A stretch of 64,000 nucleotides of DNA from Porodaedalea pini. Lineage: Eukaryota; Basidiomycota; Agaricomycetes; Hymenochaetales; Hymenochaetaceae. Location: NCBI GenBank assembly GCA_002794775.1, contig NBAY01000046.1, positions 1 to 64,000 of the forward strand, read 5' to 3'. The notes below the pieces were generated by a model that was given only the letters and a program-made list of their open reading frames with translations, was not told the DNA's origin and searched no databases. Shown here one piece after another: positions 58,160 through 64,000 of this stretch (positions are counted from its first letter, which is position 1; each line of letters opens with the position of its first letter). The position numbers and the translations under genes are program-made.

Positions 58160-60853
58160 ATGGATGCACAACTCGACCCTGACAAGTCTGTTACGGAGCA
58201 GACCATTCGTGAAGTCTATGGCATCCCGGACGATCCTTGCAATTCGCACACTTTCGATGGCAAAGTCGATGAACCCTCGGGCACGGCTGACTTTGTATCC
58301 TCAAAAGAGCGTGCTACCGCAGAGAGACGATTCTTGCGCAAGCTGGACATGCGACTCATGCCGATCATCGTTCTTATTTTCATCATGAACGGCGTTGACG
58401 TAAGCCTATGAGTTCCCTTGAGCTCACCGACGCTCATTCGTGTGTAGAGAACTGCTGTTACAACAGCACGTCTGAAGGGCCTTGAACGTGACATAGGCCT
58501 ATCAGGTGTGACTCCTGGTATGGTGGCTGTCGATGAAAACCACTGAATGGCGAACGTCGGTTCAGATATACAGTACGATACTGTCGTCGCCATTCTGTAT
58601 ACGTCGTACTGCACTGCTCAAATTCCGTCCAATGTGGTGAGTGGATCATTTTGTCATGCATAAGACAGATCTGACCGTTTGACTGAACAGATCTTGAACC
58701 AATTTGCGAGGTGCGCAGGCGAAATGAAGGTGTAAAGCTAGATGAATGGCGTCCTCATTAGCTATAATCCCTAATCCGCAGACCGTCACTGTATATCGGA
58801 CTATGTGTCATGGCATGGGGTCTGACGAGCGCAATGACTGGCGTAAGTATTTTCAACTAACTTCTAAGAGTCGAACTCTGTATGCCTTGGATTGACGAAT
58901 TGAATAGATCACGCACAATTATGCTGGGATTCTCGCTTGCCGGGTATTCATTGGCCTTCCTGAAGTGCGTACGTATCAATGGAAAGGCTACACAGCTAAA
59001 GTCCTGGTTGTCGCTCCCTTGGCAGGCTGCGTTTTATCCAGGCACGATCTTTCTTCTTTCGCGATGGTATACCCGGAAGGTACGTGGTACCCACCGTTAT
59101 TAACGAACTGTCTCTCGAATGCTGAGTTCTCTGTGTGTTTTCTTATTGTAGGAGCTGGCATTCCGAACTTCAATCTTAGTTTCTGGCATGATGTGCTCAA
59201 ATGCGTTTGGGAGTGTGAGTAGCTAGTTGGGCTTATTTGGTGTCAACAGAGTTCTTATGGCGGGGGCTATTATTATAGCTAATGGCGGCTGGGATCCTTT
59301 CGAATATGGAAGGGAAACGAGGGATCAGAGGCTGGAGATGGTAGGCGTGCCGTGCTCTTTACGTTTTCGTTGAAGTACTTACTGTTGATGGAGGCTGTTC
59401 TTCATTGAGGTCCGTTCTTCACTCCCTTCCACTCGCTATTTTGTTAAATAATGTGTTGTTCTCTCCAGGGTTCCATTACTATTACTATTGGGATTTTGTC
59501 GCTGTGAGTAACCCGAAGGAACTTCCTAACGAGTTGCAGTCGTTAACCTCGGTCCACAGATGGACTCTTCCGGACCTTGTGGGTGCTTTCTCCTCCAATG
59601 ATTGTGACCTATCTTAGTAGTTTAAAAGCCGAGCAACACACGTTGGATAACACCCGCTGAACGGCGATTAGCTCAGGCGCGTGTCTCTGAAGATGCAGGT
59701 GAAGCAGATGAGGACGTTGCTCAAGATTCGTGAGTGACGATAATATTTTATTGAAATGTTGTTATGCTAGGCTCACGTTGCTGCACGATTCCTTTAGAAT
59801 GTGGACAGGCCTGAAGATGGCGATAATGGACGTCAAAGTTCTTATTTTTTCCGTTATGGAGCTGAGTCGGAACCTGGGACTTTCATCTGTTTCTTTCTTC
59901 CCAACGTGAGTTGTGCGCTTCAATAAGCTTCAAGACGAAAGTCACAATCACGGCATTTGCAGCTTGGCGTCAACGCTCGGGTATAATACTACAATTACTT
60001 TACTTCTGGTTGCGTAAGTCGAGTCTATTCACCTCGCGCATGGCGTTGAACCTTTAATCCTTGACTAGACCACCATGGATCTGGACTACCATTGTTTGTT
60101 GTCTCAACGCGTTACATGCTGGTACGCGTCTTGGATGCAGGTTCGCCAGCATCATCTGAATCTTACACAGATCGAACTGGAGAACGGTTCTTCCATATCT
60201 GTTATTTATGGTGCGGCGCGATCGTGGGCTACATCATTGCACTCTCCACGTTTTCCATTGGCGGTCGTTACTTTGCCTTATTTCTTATGGCGAGTGGTCA
60301 CGCAAGTAAGTCAATTTGGGTGTAGATTTTAGAGCGTCTTCGATCATTATCGACAATTTTGCACCAGGCGCTGCTATCACCATCGTATGGGTCTCAAATA
60401 CTATTCCGCGACCACCTGCAAAGCGCGCTGCCGCTATCGGTATGGTCAACGGGATCGGTAACGTAGGAACCCTGTACGTAGATATCGCGAATGTCTGTGG
60501 ACGTAACGGAAGACTGAATAATATCAAAGGATCGGCTCATACGTTTGGAAGGCAGAATGGGGCCCTCAATACCATCAATCGATGGAGATATGCATCGCAG
60601 CACTTGTGCTAAGCTCATTCCTCGCATTTGGTGAGCTCGTTTGAAACTTGTGATAAAGCTATTATGGCTGAGGAAATGGGTTCGTTCAGTAATGCGTTGC
60701 ATGGTGAAACGCATGAACAAGAAGCTCGACGAAGATGAACTAGGGGCGCTTAAAGACGCGAATCGCGAGCGTGTCGAAAATGCCAGTCGGTTAGAAGGAA
60801 TCACGCTGGAAGAAGCGATGGAGAGAAAGAAAGGATTTAGGTACCTTTATTGA
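58160..60853 (+). CDS. Permease copy G, MFS anion:cation symporter family (Dal5/TNA1-like)
   Basis: Starts MDAQLDPDKSVTEQTIREVY, ends MERKKGFRYLY with TGA 60,851-60,853. It was followed through every exon: LRKLDMRLMPIIVLIFIMNG, RTAVTTARLKGLERDIGLS, YDTVVAILYTSYCTAQIPSN, SLYIGLCVMAWGLTSAMTG, THNYAGILACRVFIGLPE, FYPGTIFLLSRWYTRK, ELAFRTSILVSGMMCSNAFG, MAAGILSNMEGKRGIRGWRW, SITITIGILSL, RWITPAERRLAQARVSEDAG, MWTGLKMAIMDVKVLIFSVM, PPWIWTTIVCCLNALHAG, FALFLMASGHA, IPRPPAKRAAAIGMV, GPQYHQSMEICIAALVLSSF. Splice sites are all GT-AG, with a normal GT donor where copy E has GC. No disabling change. Subgroup C/E/G. Confidence 0.86.
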
Positions 60854-60909
60854 GTAGGGGAGTGGTTAATTTGGTACTTTCTAGTGTGAGACTTGAGCAA
60901 GGCAAGGGC

Positions 60910-60951
60910 GTAGTTATGTAGTTATGTAGTTATGTAGTTATGTAGTTATGT
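60910..60951. repeat. Microsatellite (GTAGTTAT)n, five units
   Basis: An 8-bp unit repeated five times in perfect tandem, just 3' of permease G. Confidence 0.9.
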
Positions 60952-61934
60952 GTATGAATTGGATCCGAGTCCTCTCAATGATATTATTTCTCTGAAGATA
61001 AAAAAAAAGTAGGTTTTGAGCTTTGACTTAAAACTCATAAAAGCAACGCGTCACAGTAATGTGATCTACATGTATAGGTAAGCGGGACTCCCGGGAGTGC
61101 GGGTATATCATATAATTGGTATCCCCTCCTACCATTCCAACGCGTACGGAGATACCAAACTCGAGCAATGCACAGATAGGAGGAGAAATCGGGACATAAA
61201 GTGTAACATTGTTGTCGCTGGACTCAGCGTGTACCTTGAAAGACACTTCAAAGTCGTTACAGCCATTTTCATAAGTCCTGCGACACGTGCATTTCACGTG
61301 AAATGAGCCGCGTCTGAGCCAAAACGTCGAAAAATAGAATAAATGTTGATTTTCTCTGTAAATTCTGCGCAGTACCTGCTCATTAAGTACTCAAAAAATA
61401 GGCATGGTTCTCAGGAGCAGAAATATGTAAAATAGGGAGCAATACATTGACTGTGTAGGTGGGTGGAGATCAAACAAGTGCAGCCAGTCTGTTCTCTCAT
61501 ACATTTCCACTGAGATTCAAAAATTATGGCTCCCCTACATCTACCTATAAAATTCTTTCCCATGACTGTAAATTAAGTATATGACTATACCAACAGCTCC
61601 TGCAAGTCTGAAGCCAATCCATGCAGTATTCATGGTGCAGCAGCAAGGTTTGTGTTCCACTTTGAGCTCTTTCCACCTTCCTCTTCTCACAACAGGTCTT
61701 GCAGCACGGGCGAGAAGACCGCTAAGATTATGATTCTTTTTGTGTAATTATCGGACACATAAAAGCCATCTTCCCTGCAAGTTTCCTGTCCATTCGCTTT
61801 GTGCTTCGACTGCTACGCTCAAATTTCTGTGCATACTACCAACACCTGTGAGCACGTGAGCACGTGTTAGCCAAGCCACCGCCGTGCAAACACGAAAGCC
61901 AACACTCTACTTCCTCCTCCTCTCAGGTCGTTCC
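60952..61934. other. Upstream of transposase, no gene recognised
   Basis: Probably contains the 5' end of the Tc1/mariner-like element, but I could not find a terminal inverted repeat pair with the region after 63,118. Confidence 0.35.
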
Positions 61935-63118
61935 ATGATGGTTTCAGGAAAGGCACTCTCAGATGATGCAAGACACATCATATTCAGACTGTATCAGTCA
62001 CGACTCTTCACCGTGCATGACCTGGCCAGGGTAATAGATATCCATTGAGCAACAATCCACCGAACTGTTGCTCAACACAAGCGCATGGGGCATTTACGAC
62101 AGGAGGGCACGAGGACCGGAAGACCAAGGTTGCTTGATTATGCGGATACACAGGTGAGTGCATTTTTTGAATTGTAATGACTCGCTGTGGCTAACTGAAC
62201 TATAGTATCTCTTGAGCACGATAGAGCATTGCAAGGACCAGTACTTAGACGAGGTGAGGGAGGAGCTGGAAAGGGTAACAGGCAAGAAGGTTTCGGACAC
62301 TACAGTATGGAGGTCTCTGCGCCGGGCTGGGTTCACTCTGAAGACGGTGCGGTGATGCTTATGGCTTTGCATCAGCAAACTTACTCTGCTCAAGATATCG
62401 AAAAGGGCACTTGAACGCAGCAAGTCCGCTCGGCTCCGGTACACATTGAGAATGGGATCTCAATATGAGGCAGAACAGCTCGTCTTTGTCGACGAGAGCG
62501 CATGCGACCGACGTACCTTCTTGAGGAAGAAAGCATGGGCTTTGCAGGGTTATCAGGCATGTTGGAAAGTGATCTTTACACGGGGAAAAAGGTGCAATGC
62601 TTACCTTTATGACTGCAGATCTGACTGCTTGCCTCTTCTAGGTATTCGATCTTGCCTGCAATCACTTCGACTGGCATGCTTGACTGTACAATACTGGAAG
62701 GATCCTTCAATGCCACCTCCTTCTCCGCATTTATCAGGGATCTCTTGGACCACATGCAACCTTGGCCGGCCCAAAACTCTGTCGTGGTGATGGACAACTG
62801 CACAATCCACAAGTCACTGGAAATCCGCGAACTCATTGAGTCAAGGTCCGTCTATTTTGACCTGTCATGCTGCGACGCAGGGCTCTTACTGATCTGACTC
62901 CGCACAGGGGCATGAAGCTGGAATTTCTCCTCGTGTATTCTCTGGACTTCAACCCGATCGAGCTGGCATTCTCTCTGCTGAAATCTCGACTTCGTCGGGT
63001 CAAATTCAGTGATGAGGAAACGGACGCTTCAGTATTCGCGAAGCTTTACGGTGAAACCATGTCTATCAGTGCTGCAGACTGTCGTGCTTTCTATCATCAT
63101 TGCGGTTATCTCTGTTAG
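61935..63118 (+). mobile_element. Tc1/mariner-like transposase gene, intron-containing, one nonsense codon
   Basis: A DDE transposase of the Tc1/mariner superfamily: an N-terminal helix-turn-helix part, then the catalytic core. Exons as read start MMVSGKALSDDARHIIFRLY, FTVHDLARVIDIH*ATIHRT, GRPRLLDYADTQ | YLLSTIEHC, TTVWRSLRRAGFTLKT | ISKRALERSKSARL. The first Asp is in LVFVDESACDRRTFLRKKAW, the second in VVVMDNCTIHK, and the Glu in LDFNPIELAFSLLKSRL. Introns near 62,158-62,204, 62,343-62,396, 62,591-62,640 and 62,847-62,907 are GT-AG and restore the frame. The only defect seen is TGA in the DNA-binding part at about 62,047, where relatives have Arg, so the copy is probably just inactivated. 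The end is TAG 63,116-63,118. Confidence 0.8.
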
Positions 63119-63299
63119 TGTCGGGTTTCTTCATCGAGTGGATACAGGCTTCCTTGTCACTGTCTCAACTGGTCCAACAATGTAATATATTCTGTCTATA
63201 TGATGTACGCATAACTACTGTTCCTTGATGTGAGAAACATCCTCCTGCGCATATCAAACAGTGTGAGTGAGTAATGCAAGACTTGTCTCGACCTCTGCA

Positions 63300-63365
63300 T
63301 CCTTCGCTCTTGGACCATATGCAGTCTTGCCGTGCCCAAAGGCTATCGTAGCGATGGACAATGAG
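63300..63365 (+). pseudogene. Relic of the same transposase catalytic exon
   Basis: CTCTTGGACCATATGCAG, GCCCAAA and GCGATGGACAA repeat, with changes, the stretch at about 62,732-62,802 (CTCTTGGACCACATGCAA ... GTGATGGACAA) around the second catalytic Asp. A second, heavily decayed copy of the element therefore lies immediately 3' of the first. Confidence 0.7.
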
Positions 63366-63687
63366 TTGAGCGGTGCGGAACATCACGCACTCCATCATCA
63401 TGGTCACTTTCTAGCAGTAAACTTCAATCATTGAATAAATAAAATGTACATTCTACACAACTAATCATACAAAACCCTGGTATTTCTGTATGAAAGAAGA
63501 CTTAGTAGGAGGAATACAAAAGGAAATAGTAGACAAAAGGATTTGAGGCTATGCGAGAGCATGTGTCTGATTGTTCAGACCGATTTGATCCACGCTTGAG
63601 TCCCTCCTCATTACCGCCGCTCCAGTGACCACCTTGGATGCCTCGAGGTCATCGTCGTGATGTCAGAGCAACTCTTCTGGAACTCTC
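63366..63687. other. Spacer before the right-edge gene
   Basis: No gene recognised; likely the 3' untranslated region of the minus-strand gene that runs off the right edge. Confidence 0.35.
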
Positions 63688-64000
63688 TCAGTGATGTCCA
63701 CGTCTACCCCCTCTTCTGGAGTAGCTGTATTCCCGTCTCTGGTAGTCTCTATCCTCTCTTCCGGAGTAGCTGTATTCCCGTCTCTGGTAGTCTCTATCCT
63801 CTCTTCCGGAGTAGCTGTATTCCCGTCTCTGGTAGTCTCTATCCTCTCTTCCGGAGTGGTAGTCGTGTCTCCATTTCTGGTCGCTTCTACCCTCTCTTCC
63901 ACCCTCTCTTCTGTAGTTCTCGTAAGTCTGATGCCAGTCAGCGGGGGGAGGTGGCCGGGACGAGGACAAAGTGAGGAGGGACCGGGATGTGTTTCCATGA
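63688..64000 (-). CDS. Partial gene at right edge, Arg/Tyr/Asp-rich repeat tail
   Basis: The 3' end of a minus-strand gene whose start lies beyond the window. The most convincing frame reads SSSRPPPPADWHQTYENYRR, then three 15-residue repeats GREDRDYQRREYSYS, ending SRRGGRRGHH with TGA at 63,688-63,690. The composition resembles disordered RS/RGG-type tails of RNA-binding nuclear proteins, but no folded domain is visible. A second frame over the same repeats (ATPEERIETTRDGNT) is also open, so the frame choice is not certain. Confidence 0.5.
   Translation of the reverse strand, partial: HGNTSRSLLTLSSSRPPPPADWHQTYENYRREGGREGRSDQKWRHDYHSGREDRDYQRREYSYSGREDRDYQRREYSYSGREDRDYQRREYSYSRRGGRRGHH
63702..63856. 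repeat. Minisatellite, 45-bp unit, about 3.4 copies
   Basis: The unit around CTCTTCCGGAGTAGCTGTAT / TCCCGTCTCTGGTAGTCT recurs every 45 bp (15 codons), nearly perfectly, inside the right-edge gene. Confidence 0.88.

Noticed and set aside
1..64000. tRNA and rRNA genes
   Set aside because: I looked for B-box-like GGTTCGAnTCC and cloverleaf patterns on both strands and found none I could support; a covariance-model scan would be decisive.

Overview
The window looks like nuclear DNA from an Agaricomycete (mushroom-forming basidiomycete). Genes are split by many 45-100 nt GT-AG introns. The families present are typical of that group: DUF6534 and DUF6698-like membrane or unknown proteins, an AA9 lytic polysaccharide monooxygenase with a CBM1 cellulose-binding tail, an acid-lipase/steryl-ester-hydrolase-like enzyme and Dal5/TNA1-type permeases. 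It also holds non-LTR and DNA transposons. Calls come from reading translated exons and comparing copies inside the window by eye; no database search was run.

The dominant structure is a seven-copy family of one permease gene (major facilitator superfamily, anion:cation symporter type). Each copy is preceded, in the same direction, by a degenerate partner locus called X here. Copies A-D (about 7-23 kb) lie on the minus strand and copies E-G (39-61 kb) on the plus strand, so the cluster is one large inverted arrangement around a non-repetitive core at 29.8-38.3 kb. Copies B-G keep every exon and read as intact about 530-residue proteins in about 19 exons. Copy A is frameshifted and lacks its C-terminal half. 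By N-terminal wording A, B and F form one subgroup, C, E and G a second, and D lies between.

The core carries the lipase (29,832-31,295 +), a fungal SLATT-domain protein (31,760-33,795 -) and the secreted AA9-CBM1 enzyme (36,589-38,316 -). A second SLATT gene is at the left end (834-2,846 +), and a fragment of its exon 4 is stranded between modules A and B. A DUF6534 membrane protein lies at 4,769-6,552 +.

Mobile DNA has shaped the cluster. A dead RNase H-bearing LINE (23,174-29,443) is bounded by an 11-bp target duplication. A 525-bp hAT-like MITE sits in module B with a perfect 8-bp duplication. A 703-bp element (55,344-56,046) has 17-bp terminal inverted repeats and eight internal repeats. 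A TIR element lies at 49,790-50,470, a foldback at 35.6-36.1 kb and a Tc1/mariner-like transposase gene at 61.9-63.1 kb. Decaying genes fill the rest: an uncharacterised gene at 44.1-46.4 kb broken only by TGA codons, a DUF6698-like remnant, and a G-patch (PinX1/Pxr1-like) pseudogene. A repeat-rich partial gene runs off the right edge.
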